A stretch of DNA of 60,000 bases from Takakia lepidozioides (lineage: Eukaryota; Streptophyta; Takakiopsida; Takakiales; Takakiaceae). How positions within the stretch are numbered: the first letter of the stretch is position 1; every line of letters begins with the position of its first letter. Positions 20,901 through 30,685 of this stretch are shown piece by piece. Under the pieces are notes generated by a model that saw only the letters and a list, made by a program, of their open reading frames with translations, was not told where the DNA came from and made no database searches. The translations under genes and the position numbers were made by a program. The stretch covers positions 20,152,001-20,212,000 of the forward strand of contig CM060734.1 in assembly GCA_030704615.1 (NCBI GenBank), written 5' to 3'.

Positions 20901-21739
20901 TACGTGGACAGCAACGTGTGCTTGCGAAGGGGGAATGGGGTTCCTTGGAGAGGGGCCAGGGAGAGGAGCCCGGCTTTCATTCAGACGATTGTGGAGTGTT
21001 GCACCTACACAGACGCTAGAGTTCTGGATTTGTCAATGGGCACAGGTTCGTCTCTTCAACATTCACATTTCGTGAGGTTTGTTTGACCTTGCACTTTCAG
21101 CTCTTCCCACCGTTCCAAATGTGTCTTCAATGTCTGTTTCCTTCATTGTATTCCACTGCAGGTGCCTCGTACCACGCTTGCAAGGCCAGTGCGCGACATC
21201 TCTTTGGGATTGAAGGGGATGCCGAGATTTACAAGAACCTCCTGATGGGTTTGGGTGGACACACTTCTCAAGTCTTTCCGAAGCCCCTACCCGCTGATAT
21301 TGATACAGGGGAGACTTCCGACAAGGAGCTGGATGACGACTTTGCCTGTGAGTAAGTTCAACCTGTGGATGCTTGCATTGTTGTTTCAATACCCAGAATC
21401 ACTATTCTTAAGGCAAAGTGCACATGGGAGATATCCTCTTCGTTGGACTTGTGCATTGCGTCATTGTGTTCAAAATTGGTTTTTGTCCACCTGTGCAGGA
21501 GTCTGCGTGCTTCCACTGACCCTCCAGGGCTATCACACCTTTTTGGACTTCTTTCAAGTCCTCCTCAGTCTTACATCCTATTTGTCTATGCGGAGGCACT
21601 CGCAGCAAGCATGTCCATTCATGGCACTCGCACTCCAACCATCGACGGCCGTGGTAAAAGACGTGGTGTTGGGGCCGGAATCTTTGTGGATGACATAGCA
21701 CATGAGGTCGATACTGATTCTGATGACTGTAACACTTGA
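17905..21739 (+). pseudogene. ParB-like plus beta-class DNA methyltransferase gene, copy 2 (5' truncated, decayed)
   Basis: Paralog of copy 1 lacking the N-terminal region; it begins inside the ParB-like exon. Exons with good splice sites are 17905-18192 (MFHVWDGNHRLLAW), 18302-18494, 18607-19047, 19162-19385 and 19579 onward (YIKYVLMAE, then a Gly/Lys-rich stretch). The methyltransferase part includes AAELIILDIPDG (about 20370), RVHPPTTPAVIREFA, SPAFIQTIVECC, motif I ARVLDLSMGTG (about 21045, split by an intron) and ASYHACKASARHLFGIEGD, typical of beta-class DNA methyltransferases. A frame break near 19785 and a TAG at 20517-20519 after motif IV indicate decay. Motif IV is DIPDG rather than DPPY/W in both copies. 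No palindrome units lie in its introns. Confidence 0.7.
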
Positions 21740-21784
21740 TATGAAGTTTTCTTTGCTTTCATTCGGGGCCAATTTTGAAATGGG

Positions 21785-22045
21785 ATGGTTGTGTGTCCTT
21801 GTTGTCATGTTTGCAATGTGTGCGTGGGATGCAAATTCATGGGAACAACTATCATTGGAGATGGGGGTTGCATGGACTGCCCGGATTGTTCCTTCAATCT
21901 ATTTAGTGTTTTGCGGAGCTCACAGGCTTGTGTGCATTGCAAAAACAAACAAACGTCTTTGGTTCGGGTAGAGCATTCTCGCATCATTTGCTCGTTGGTC
22001 TCCAAACCATTCTTGCTAGAAGAATGCTTGGTAAATCCATCATGA
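21785..22045 (+). CDS. Small Cys-rich ORF (86 aa), doubtful
   Basis: Just after copy 2 is a short ORF with a dense run of CxxC-type pairs (VCPCCHVCNVCVGC, then GCMDCPDC and CVHCKN). This could be a zinc-binding peptide or exon. There is no homolog in the window and no supporting splice or promoter evidence, so it may be chance in a Cys-biased stretch. Confidence 0.25.
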   Translation: MVVCPCCHVCNVCVGCKFMGTTIIGDGGCMDCPDCSFNLFSVLRSSQACVHCKNKQTSLVRVEHSRIICSLVSKPFLLEECLVNPS

Positions 22046-22464
22046 TAAAGTCCACGTGATCAAAGAGCGTTCAGGCATTCTCAATTCTGGTGAGCATCCA
22101 TGATGCTCCCGCATATACCTGGCATGTTCGCAAGGGTGGTGAGTAAGAAAAGATTTTTCGCAAGGATCCGCTTTGGATGATGTGAGTGTGCACCTGCTCA
22201 CGACGTAGGCACATTCCAATGCAGGGGCTTGGTATGTTGATAACGTCTAAATTGATGCAATGGATAGAAAGGATGGATACAATGGATGTAACACATCCAG
22301 TTTGCATTCCCTGGAAATGGCTGATCAACCTGCGGTAATAGGTGACACCCGCGGAAATAGGCCCTGTATGCATGCTGACGTGGCGTGAGCCTGTGCTGGG
22401 CTCACGGTTTCCTGGGCTCACAGGCTCACGCCTCTGGGCTCACATAATAGCACCCCCCCCAGAT
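22046..22464. other. Non-coding stretch ending in GGCTCAC repeats
   Basis: No gene seen. The last 80 bases hold several GGGCTCAC/CAGGCTCAC repeats followed by AATAGCACCCCCCCCCAG at the left border of the gypsy copy. It closely resembles 17850-17904, including an upstream CCGCGGA. Confidence 0.7.
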
Positions 22465-22468
22465 TGGT

Positions 22469-23825
22469 ATGGGCTTCATGTGTGGAGCCACACTTGCAGA
22501 GCCATTGCATGTATTGGACTCTACTGCTGCTATCACTCGAGCAACAACGCGTGCTCCTGAGCCAAGAGGAGCAGATGTGGATTTTGATCCACAAAGGGGG
22601 GAAGCAAGTTGTCAGACAAGGCTTCCACAGTCCTTTACATTGGCTGAGACAGTGCCACCTACGCCATCAATGGCACCCGCTCGCCCAAGTGTGTCAGAGG
22701 TAGAGCCACGAGTACCATTGGGGAGAGTTGGTGTGGCTCGGGAAATGCCAGTGGGTGGTGTTGCAAAACAAGGTGCAGCGAGTACATTGTTGGGGGCGGC
22801 TACGGCGGTTTGCCAAGCTCCATTATTTTTTGCAATGACCATTGCAATGCCGGGGATTCGGCCAGCTGCTGTGTTCAGACTAGCAGCTAGACTCTGTGAG
22901 AGTGGTGATGCATCGGCACTATCTGCGGAGATAGCAGATAAGGTGCAGTCTATGGATGCTTTGGATACGAAGTCAGCCATAGCTGCGCTATGGCAAGCGG
23001 CAGCTGCAAGGTTGCAGGAGTTGCCAGCTAGGCCAGCCATTGAGCGCAACATGGTGACTCCTGGGGTAGTCCTGGTGGACAATCAGGATGGAGTGTTTCA
23101 ATTGGGTGGCCCAACCGGGAGGAGGTATAGGCCACTGCGGGTCTTGTTGGACTTGGGAGCACAGCCATTGATGTTGGGGAGAGCAGCAATTGCAGGCTTA
23201 GGCCTTACAGAGGCGGATTTGGAGCCTTGCCCTTTCCAAATTCAAACATCTTTGGGTGGTTCAGAGAAGGCGCGAGGGATTACATGCCATGAGCTCTTCA
23301 TTCGATTGCAGCTGGATCATCCTACGGACAGCTCAGTCATGAGAGCTAAAGCCATTGTTACGGACACGATGTCCTATGATGTGTTTGTTGGTGGGGCTAT
23401 GTTATATCCTATGGGCTTTACTTTGGACTATTGGGAGGAAACGGCATCCTACAGGCCACAATGGCAGTCAGGGGATGGTCGACGTGCACTGCTCCCAGTG
23501 CGGTTTATTGGGAATGTAGCGGTGGATCATAGGAACATGATGCCCATATTGGCTGCATTCTCAGGGGTGGTGGCTTGGGGTGGTGACCTCTTGGAGGGCA
23601 ATAGCCATGCAGATGATAAGCCACCACCTGATGATGACAAACAATTGGCATATAAGGCTGATTTGCTTCCTCATGTGCTTGTTCATATTCCACTGTGCGG
23701 TACAGTTGGGAATTTGCATCTAGTAGCAGGCAAGTGTGTGCACCAAGCATGGCAGGAGGCCTATCCATTGGTGAGTGAGGGGAGTTCAGTGACATCACCT
23801 GGACCTCCTCAATTAGCTCCTTTGG
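22469..23825 (+). pseudogene. Gag tail and protease of gypsy copy 2
   Basis: After a low-complexity gag tail, a retropepsin-like domain begins near 23080 (RPLRVLLDLGAQPLMLGRAAI). The active-site triplet is Asp-Leu-Gly-Ala at 23150-23161, whereas the split element has Asp-Ser-Gly-Ala. A TCG to TTG change explains this and would abolish protease activity. SYDVFVGGAMLYPMGFTLDYW follows, shared with the other copy. The frame continues directly into the methyltransferase. Confidence 0.75.
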
Positions 23826-24890
23826 ACACAGTGCCCATTATCTGGCAACCACCTGACTCAAGGATTTGTTTGCTAGACATGTTTGGACGCATGAGCACTG
23901 GGCTTGCAGGAGTGTTGCAAGCAAGAATCAAAGTACGCAAGTACTTGTATGTGGAGAAGGATGAGGTTGCTCGCCGTGTTTCCATGCGCCATGTTGCCTT
24001 GCTCACACATTAGTATCCTGAGTTGTTGCCTCTCTCAACAATTCAAGGGTACCAAAAGGCCTTGCCAGCAGACATTATCTTGCTGGGGGCGGATGATTTG
24101 GACCGGCATGATGCCATTGACTTGGTGATAGCTGGATAGCCTTGCCAAGGACACTCTCCCGCAGGTCATGGGAATGGCTTGCATGATGCACGATCACATT
24201 TGTTTTGGGAGATGTTGAGAGTGTTGCGTGACTTGCAGGTGAGGCAAGTGCAACCTCCAGCTTACATCCTGGAGAATGTTCCTCTCATGGGGGATTCTCG
24301 GGCCAGGGTTATGGCCAGTGTGCATCAGATCTGGTCATGGATTGGACCAGCTGTATTGTTGGATGCAGTTGCAGTGGGTTCACAAGCACATGGGCCTAGG
24401 TTGTGGTGGACCAATCTTGTACCACCAGAGTTGCTCAAGAGAGCCTATATTCCATTCAACGGCCACCCAACCTCAAGGTTGAGGGCATTTTGGACCAAGG
24501 GAGGCAACCACAGAGAGTGCGACATGATGATCGTCCACCTTTGGCGGTGGTAAATCGAGTGGGGCAGCCACGTGCAGCCTTGCCTACGCTCATGGCAGGC
24601 AATCGGAATGTGGGGTCGCCTGCCAGCCTGGAAATCCTCCGCCATGGATTCGTCTCATGCTTTTCGAGACAATGGTCTTGGGTTGATTTGGGATAGTGTG
24701 CTACAGCAATTGGTGGAGCCCAATGCGGATGAGCGAGAGCAGGCAATGGGATTTGCCACGGGCACTACAGCTGTGCCAGCTCTGTCAGAGCCATCACGAC
24801 GCTAGGTGTTGGGTCAGGCAATGGATCTCAATTGCTTGACATGGATCATTGGTTTGTGTATGGCTGAGCAACAGAGATTGCAAGCATTGG
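23826..24890 (+). pseudogene. C5 DNA methyltransferase domain of gypsy copy 2 (decayed)
   Basis: Motif I is present in altered form (LLDMFGRMSTGLAG, with Gly to Arg). A TAG at 24011-24013 follows. Motif IV reads PCQGHSPAGHGNGL, with the preceding Trp codon turned to TAG at 24137-24139. Motif VI is YILENVPLMGD and motif VIII is HGPRLWWTNL. A frameshift near 24450 leads to the C-terminal motifs EREQAMGF and LGQAMDLNCLTW, with a TAG at 24803-24805 where the other copy has Gln. The methyltransferase of this copy cannot be made. Confidence 0.85.
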
Positions 24891-25289
24891 TGGCTACTTC
24901 CGCACTCCCATTGGATATTGCACCCTCTCTGTCAACCGGGACGGTGGAGGCAGTGAGTGGGGGCGACCACAGGATCATGGGGTGCAAACACCCATGACAG
25001 ATGTGGGATGAGATGCGCAAAGAGAGAGTTATTGGATCTCTCAAGCAGCAGTATGAGGAGTGGGGAGAGCCATACACTGAGGATCAGTTGGAGGACAAGG
25101 TGGCTAAGGTTTTTGAAGAGGTTAAGATGTTTCTTCCCCAGAGGATGTTCTCAAGGTGGCTATGGCGGAGCAAGTGGAGGCTACGGCACAGTCAGGATGG
25201 GCGGACAAGGCCCAAGAGGTTGCTATCTAGCAACCAAAGGATGCGTCTCCTATCTCCAAGCCTGGTGTACCCAAGGTTGCAGTCATTGA

Positions 25290-26760
25290 GGACAATTGGG
25301 AACCAGATGTTGGACCTACAGTCACCGGAGGAGAGAGACGGAGGATTCGGCGATGTCTAAAGGCTTATAGAAATTGTTTTGCTTCTGGATTGAAGGATTT
25401 GGGGAGTTTGAATGCTCAAGAGATTTGTATTGATTTGGCAAGTGACACGCCAATCTTTCGAAGGCCCTACCAGTATAGTGACATGGAGAGGTCATTGATC
25501 CAGTCACCGACTATGGAGTTGTTCGAAGCTGGATTGGTGGAGTTGTCAGGCGGGGAGTATGCCTTGGCAACGGTGATGCCAGCTAAGAAGGATATCTATG
25601 GCAATTGGACAGAAAGAAGGATGTGTGGGGACTATCGTCCCGTGAACCATCAGACTAAGTCCGATAGATATGCCATGCCAATTCCAGATGAGATCTTTGA
25701 TGTCATTGGGCATGCAAAGGTGTTTAGCACATTGGACTTGCGATCCGGTTACCACCAATTGCCGATCAAAGAGACTGACAAGCAAAAGACGACATTCTGG
25801 GGGATTGACCAACATGGGAAGGATTGTTTGTACCAATGGCGGTTCTTACCGTTTGGGTTGAAGAATGCTCCTGCAGAATTTCAGAGGGTCATGGATATGA
25901 TTCTCGCGGGGCTAGACTTCGCCCGGTGCTACATTGATGACATCATCGTCTTTAGTGCTATGGTTGAGAAGCATGAGAGATACCTTCAGGTGGTGTTTGA
26001 GCGCTTGAGAGCGCACGGGTTGAAACTGCACCCTGGAAAGTGCAAGTTCTTCCACAATCAGATTGAGTATCTGGGCCACATGATATACCCTGGAGGATTG
26101 GGTGTTCAATAGACAAAGGTGGAGGCCATTGCATGCATTCCACGCCCCATGGATGAGAGCAGAGTTCGTGCTTTCATGGGATTGGCAAACTACTATCGAC
26201 GGTTTGTCAAGGGATTTAGCAGCATTGCAAAGGCTCTTACCAAGTTGACCAAGGTGGGTCAGGAGTGGCAGTGGGAGGAGGAGCAGGAGGAAGCCTTTGA
26301 GGAACTCAAGGCTTGATTGACTTCTGCACCTATTCTGAGGCGGCCTATTTGGGGGCGGCCTATCCAGCTACATACGGATTAAAGTATGTTGGGGATTGGA
26401 GCAGTGCTCACACAGGTGGATGATGAGGGAAGAGAGTTTGTAGTGGCATATGCTAGCTGCTCAAACAATGACGCCGATGCGAAGTATAGTTCCTATGAAG
26501 GGGAGTGTCTGGCTGCAGTATGGGCAGTGGCACATTTTAGATGCTACCTCTATGGCAATCTCTTCACTCTTGTCACGGATCACCAACCATTGAAGTGGTT
26601 GATGGAGTCACACAAGCTTACAGGGAAGCTTGCATGATGGGCACTTATGCTTCAAGAGTACGACTTCCAGGTGGTGCATCGAGCCGGAATAGTCAACTGG
26701 GATGCGGATGGATTGAGTCGCAATCCATGCACAAGTGAGCTTGATGATACAAGGAGCTTG
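25290..26760 (+). pseudogene. RT and RNase H of gypsy copy 2
   Basis: RT is recognisable from GERRRIRRCLKAYRN (about 25335) through FRRPYQYSDMERSLI, LRSGYHQLPIKE, PFGLKNAPAEFQRVMD and the catalytic CYIDDIIVF (about 25930), and is followed by RNase H (AVLTQVDDEGREFVVAY, YSSYEGECLAAV, TDHQPLKWLM). Stops lie at 26110-26112, 26314-26316, 26380-26382 and 26635-26637, each at a position where the split element has Gln, Arg, Trp or Arg. RT itself is open from 25390 to 26109. Confidence 0.85.
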
Positions 26761-26849
26761 TTGGCATGGTGAGACGGACGAGGAGATGGTGCCAGGATGG
26801 CACGCATCTGTCTTTTTATGCATTCTAGCAATGGGAGCTCAAGCTGGTC

Positions 26850-28150
26850 CATCCCATGTGATTGGTCATAGAAATAGTGTGCATGACGATCTAGAGATCA
26901 GTGAGGAGCTTGGTGGTGCTAAGGATGTACATGAAGATGCAGCAGTGTTGGCCTACCTTCGTACTGGAGAGACAACAGCCAATGTGACTGCTAAGGAGAG
27001 AGATCGGATCCTACAACGAGCCAAGAGGTTCAAGTGGGAGGGGAATCATCTACTCCGAGTATGGGAGGATGGACGAGTGAGGATTGTGCCTCATCCAACA
27101 CAGCGAGCGCGATTGGTACGCCATGCCCATGAGGAGTAGGGACATTTTGGGGTGCAACGCACTCATAGTTTGCTTCAAGGACAGTATTGGTGGCGGGGCA
27201 TGCACACGGATGTGCAACAGTTAGTGGCAAGGTGCATGGTGTGTGATAGAGTGCGGGCTTCTTTCAATGCACCTACTCCACAATTGCATCATTTACCCAT
27301 TATGGGTTTGGGCTATCGTTGGAGTCTTGACTTCGCAAGCCCATTGCCACTAACGATTCGCCATAACAAGTATGTGCTGGTGATGGTGGAACATTTCTCC
27401 AAATGGATTGAACTGATGGCATTGCCTGACAAGGCAAGTGAGGGGGCTGCATATGCATTCTTAGATCGAGTGCTTAGCCAATTTGGTGCTCCAGCCGAGG
27501 TACTCACGGACCAGGGGAGAGAGTTCTTGGAGGAGTTTCAGGCTTTGTGTGAGCGCGCCTTGATAGATCACTGCACTACTTCTCGGGATCATCCCGAGGC
27601 TGATGGCTTGGCGGAGAGAGTTGTTCAGACAGTCAAGAGAGGTTTGCGCAAGTACGGTTTGCATAAATGACACCTAGGAGATTGGGACCTTCAGCTGCCT
27701 TGGCTAGCTATGGGCTATAGGTTCAGCAAACAAGCTTCACTTGCCTCCTTCTCACCTTACTTTCTTCTCTTCGGCCAAGAGTCGGATTTGCCTGCATCTA
27801 TTCGCAGGGAGACTGCAGTAGTCTTCAACCTTGATGATCCGGATGTGTGGACACAAGCATGTGCCCAATGGGCAGAGTTGTTCAAGAGAGTCATGCCTAT
27901 GGCTTTTAAGAACCTTGCTATTGCCCAACACCAAGACACATTGAGGTACACCACTATACGTGGAGGGGGATATCGTCCAGGTGTTTGGCGTTTTCATCCT
28001 GGGGACTATGTGTATCTGCAACAGACAGCGCCTACGACCTTGGATGTCACAACAGGTCGTGTGATTCTAAGGGTCTGGGAGGTGTTGCCTTCAGGAGTGT
28101 TGATTTTGGAGGGTCGAGATGACATGGTATGGAAGGACCATGTGCGCAAT
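26850..28150 (+). pseudogene. Integrase of gypsy copy 2
   Basis: The zinc-binding N-terminus is visible (GHFGVQRTHSLLQ, then CMVCDRV, about 27140-27250). The catalytic core follows: first Asp in WSLDFASPLP (about 27325), second in LTDQGREFLEEF (about 27510), and the Glu in HPEADGLAERVVQTVKR (about 27610). The C-terminal domain has FHPGDYVYL. Stops occur at 27137-27139 and 27668-27670. No chromodomain is seen; the C-terminal extension is the PHD finger described next. Confidence 0.8.
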
Positions 28151-28225
28151 TGTGCGCCATGTCACCTTCCACATGTGGATGGGAGGATAGATCCCAACCT
28201 TGCAGTGGTACCTGCAGGGTTGCGT

Positions 28226-28369
28226 TGCATGCTATGTGGGCATGCTGGTGGTGCCGCGACCATGTTGGTGTGTGACAAATGCTCAAGGGGGTGGCACATG
28301 TGATGCTTGACACCGCCACTTGAGGAGGTTCCTAGTGGAGAATGGTTGTGTCCACGATGCCTTGGATAG
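28226..28369 (+). pseudogene. PHD finger at the C-terminus of gypsy pol
   Basis: The last about 47 residues have the exact PHD spacing: C-x2-C (CMLC), 11 residues, C-x2-C (CDKC), 4 residues, His (SRGWH), 2 residues, Cys, 14 residues (TPPLEEVPSGEW region), C-x2-C (CPRC), then stop at 28367-28369. PHD fingers bind histone H3 tails, usually by the methylation state of Lys4. Here one would guide integration or chromatin targeting, a role that chromodomains play in chromoviruses (inference). A TGA at 28301-28303, between the His and the next Cys, disables it in this copy. The other copy lacks this region. Confidence 0.8.
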
Positions 28370-28911
28370 AGGTAGTGGGGCATGACAGTGGTGAGGTTGA
28401 CAAGTGATCCAAGATCTAGCTAACGAGAGTTCAATGCCAATTGAAGCCATGGATTGCAGGAAGGCGAGTAACAATGGGGCTACTTTTGCACCCGACCTCT
28501 TGATCTATTGCCTTTAGATACTAGGACTTGGGCGATTGATGACCACACGATGATCTTATTGGGATGGATACTTGTCAGCTATCCGGTGTTAGAGGGACCT
28601 AATCACCAGCTATGGGGGCGATTGTGGTATAGCTTTCTAGGATTGTGTGCTTAGATTGTGTGGTGGACAACGATGTATGTTGTGGCACGATGCTTAGGTG
28701 CACGACAGCTGTCATGGTTTTAGTCATGGTTATCTAGAATTACCTACTTCTAGTTAACTAGGAAATTTTAGATATTTATATTTATATTTTGTGTGTTGGG
28801 ACTTCATGTGGTCTCACATGCCAAGTGAGGTGTCGAGCCTCACTTGGGACATTTTTCCCCTTGTGAGGATGGAGGAGGCTCATCTTCTTGTAGTTGAGCC
28901 TCCATGAGCCT
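28370..28911 (+). repeat. 3' non-coding end of gypsy copy 2, possible partial LTR
   Basis: No coding sequence. An LTR start may lie near 28797 (TGTTGGGACTTC), but no partner LTR is present to confirm it. Near the end is a perfect 9-bp inverted repeat, GGAGGCTCA at 28874-28882 and TGAGCCTCC at 28895-28903, just before the CTCTC duplication. Confidence 0.45.
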
Positions 28912-28916
28912 CTCTC
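28912..28916. repeat. Right 5-bp target-site duplication (CTCTC)
   Basis: Matches 5828-5832. On its right the minus-strand protease coding sequence of the split element resumes at once. Confidence 0.65.
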
Positions 28917-30685
28917 ACCTCCATGCGGTACAAAAGCCTCCACCCAGGCTTGTTGCACCCGTCGATCAGCATCCCGCTGCAAATCCTTGCTCGTGCCCCA
29001 CAATGGAGTCTGAGCAACCATGGTAGGCCACTCTGCCATACCATACATGCCATCCTGCTCTCCCGGAGGTGGTCCTCAGAATGAGCGTTGCCCTCAAGCA
29101 ACTCTCTAGGCCAACTCACTGCCGCTGTGAATGCTGCTAGTGTCGGCATCTTGCCTCGTTGGGCAACCGCAACTCCTCCTATGAACGTCACAGGGAGCTG
29201 CACACGCCGGCCCTCCCCTGACTGCCATGCAGGCCTATAGGAAGCTGACTCATCCCAAAAATCCAGGGTGAAGCCCATGGGGTACAACACTGCCCCACCA
29301 ACCAGGACATCATATGAGACTGCGTCTGTCACAATGGCCTTGGCTCGCATCACTGAGCCATCTGTAGGGTGATCCGGCCGTAGTCTGATAGCCAACTCAC
29401 GCCGTGTCATGCCCCGAGCTTGCTCCGATCCTCCCAGAGACGTCTGTATCTGGAAAGGACAAGGCTCCATATCCGCCTCCATGAGGCCCAAGCCTGCAAT
29501 AGCAGCTCTGCCCAGCATCAATGGCTGAGCTCCCGAGTCCAACAAGACCCGCAGTGGCTGGTACCTCTTGCCTGCCGGTCCACTCAAACAGAAAATGCCA
29601 TCCTGGTTGTCTAACATGACAACTCCAGGTGTCACCATGGCGCGCTCAATGGCTGGCCTAGCTGGCAGCTCCATCAACCTGGCAGCTGCAGCTTGCGATG
29701 GCGCCGCTGTGGCAGTCTTGACCCTCAAATCCGAGGATCCCTCCGGCACTACACCTCCCACTATCTCCGCAGAAGATGAAGTAACCTCCCCACTCTCACA
29801 GAGTGTAGCTGCCAGCCTGAACACCTCAGCTGGTCTTACCCCCGGCGTCGCAATCATGGTAGCCGAGAATAATGGAGCCTGGCACACAGATGTGGCCGCT
29901 CCTAGTAGCACACTAGCTGCCGTAGCCTTGGCAACACTAGGTAGTGGTGCTACCCGTGTAGCTCTTCTCAATGGCATAGTAACCTCCGCCTCGGTAACAG
30001 TCGGGCGAGAACTAGGTACCATGGATGACGTCAACACTGTCTCCGCCAATGTGAATGACTGAGGAAGCCTAGCCTGACGGCTTGCCTCCCCACGTTGTGG
30101 ATCCAACTCCACCTCTGCACCTCGTGGCTCAGGAACTCGTGCTGCTCCTCGAGTCACGGCTGCAGCAGACTCCACCTGTACTAGTGGTAGTGCTGCTCCA
30201 CACATGAACCCCATGCCTCCCATATCTCCTCCCTCAGGAGCAGGAGGTGGACCATCCGGCCTTAGAGCCGGTACCACTTGAGCTGTAGCCATGGCAACAA
30301 GCCTCTGCTCTAGCTGCTGAAGCCGGTTGGCCATGCCTTGGTCAACACCCTGACCTCCGCGTCCTTGGCCATGTTGAGCTTGCCCTTGGCCTGCACCTCG
30401 TGGCTGGCCACCTCGTCCTCTCTGGGCTACTCCACCTCGCTCCCAGCCACCATTGTTCCCTTGGAACTGGCCTGGGCGCAACTCAGGATGCAAACCATAA
30501 CACTGGGCCTCTCCATGCCCGTGCTTGCCACAATGCCCACACTGCAACTGTGCAGGCTGTGCATGTGCCAGCCCTTTGCCTCCCTCTAGGCAATCTTTCT
30601 TGACATGGGGTCCTCCACATGTCCAGCACACCACATCCGCCCGTTGTTGGCCAGCAAATGAAGGGAGAGACCCCTGCATCTGAGG
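28917..30685 (-). pseudogene. Nucleocapsid and protease of the split methyltransferase gypsy element
   Basis: Minus-strand frame, the same as the gag frame upstream and separated from it by a single TGA (30686-30688). It contains two zinc knuckles: CWTCGGPHVKKDC (one residue shorter than standard) and CGHCGKHGHGEAQC (standard). A Gly/Gln-rich linker follows, then the protease with an intact Asp-Ser-Gly-Ala (LLDSGAQPLMLGRAA, about 29530-29570) and SYDVLVGGAVLYPMGFTLDFW. It ends at the 23-kb insertion, in frame with the methyltransferase at 5832. A frame change occurs shortly before the end, near 29000-29060. Confidence 0.8.

Larger units (their letters stand above)
22465..28911 (+). mobile_element. 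Methyltransferase-encoding Ty3/gypsy element, copy 2 (5' truncated)
   Basis: Plus-strand member of the same family as the split element, starting inside gag (GFMCGA) and running through protease, C5 methyltransferase, RT, RNase H, integrase and a terminal PHD finger to a 3' non-coding end. It carries at least ten in-frame stops and a frameshift. It ends at the right CTCTC duplication. This copy is the one that shows the full pol order: PR, methyltransferase, RT, RNase H, IN, PHD. Confidence 0.85.

Noticed and set aside
9409-21739. Bacterial or phage contamination as the source of the ParB-methyltransferase sequence
   Set aside because: Several introns with consensus GT and polypyrimidine-AG borders interrupt both copies at matching positions, and they are embedded between eukaryotic retroelements.
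22469-28369. Repeat-induced point mutation (RIP) as cause of the transitions
   Set aside because: RIP is a fungal process and the host genes look streptophyte. Ordinary methylcytosine deamination explains the pattern.
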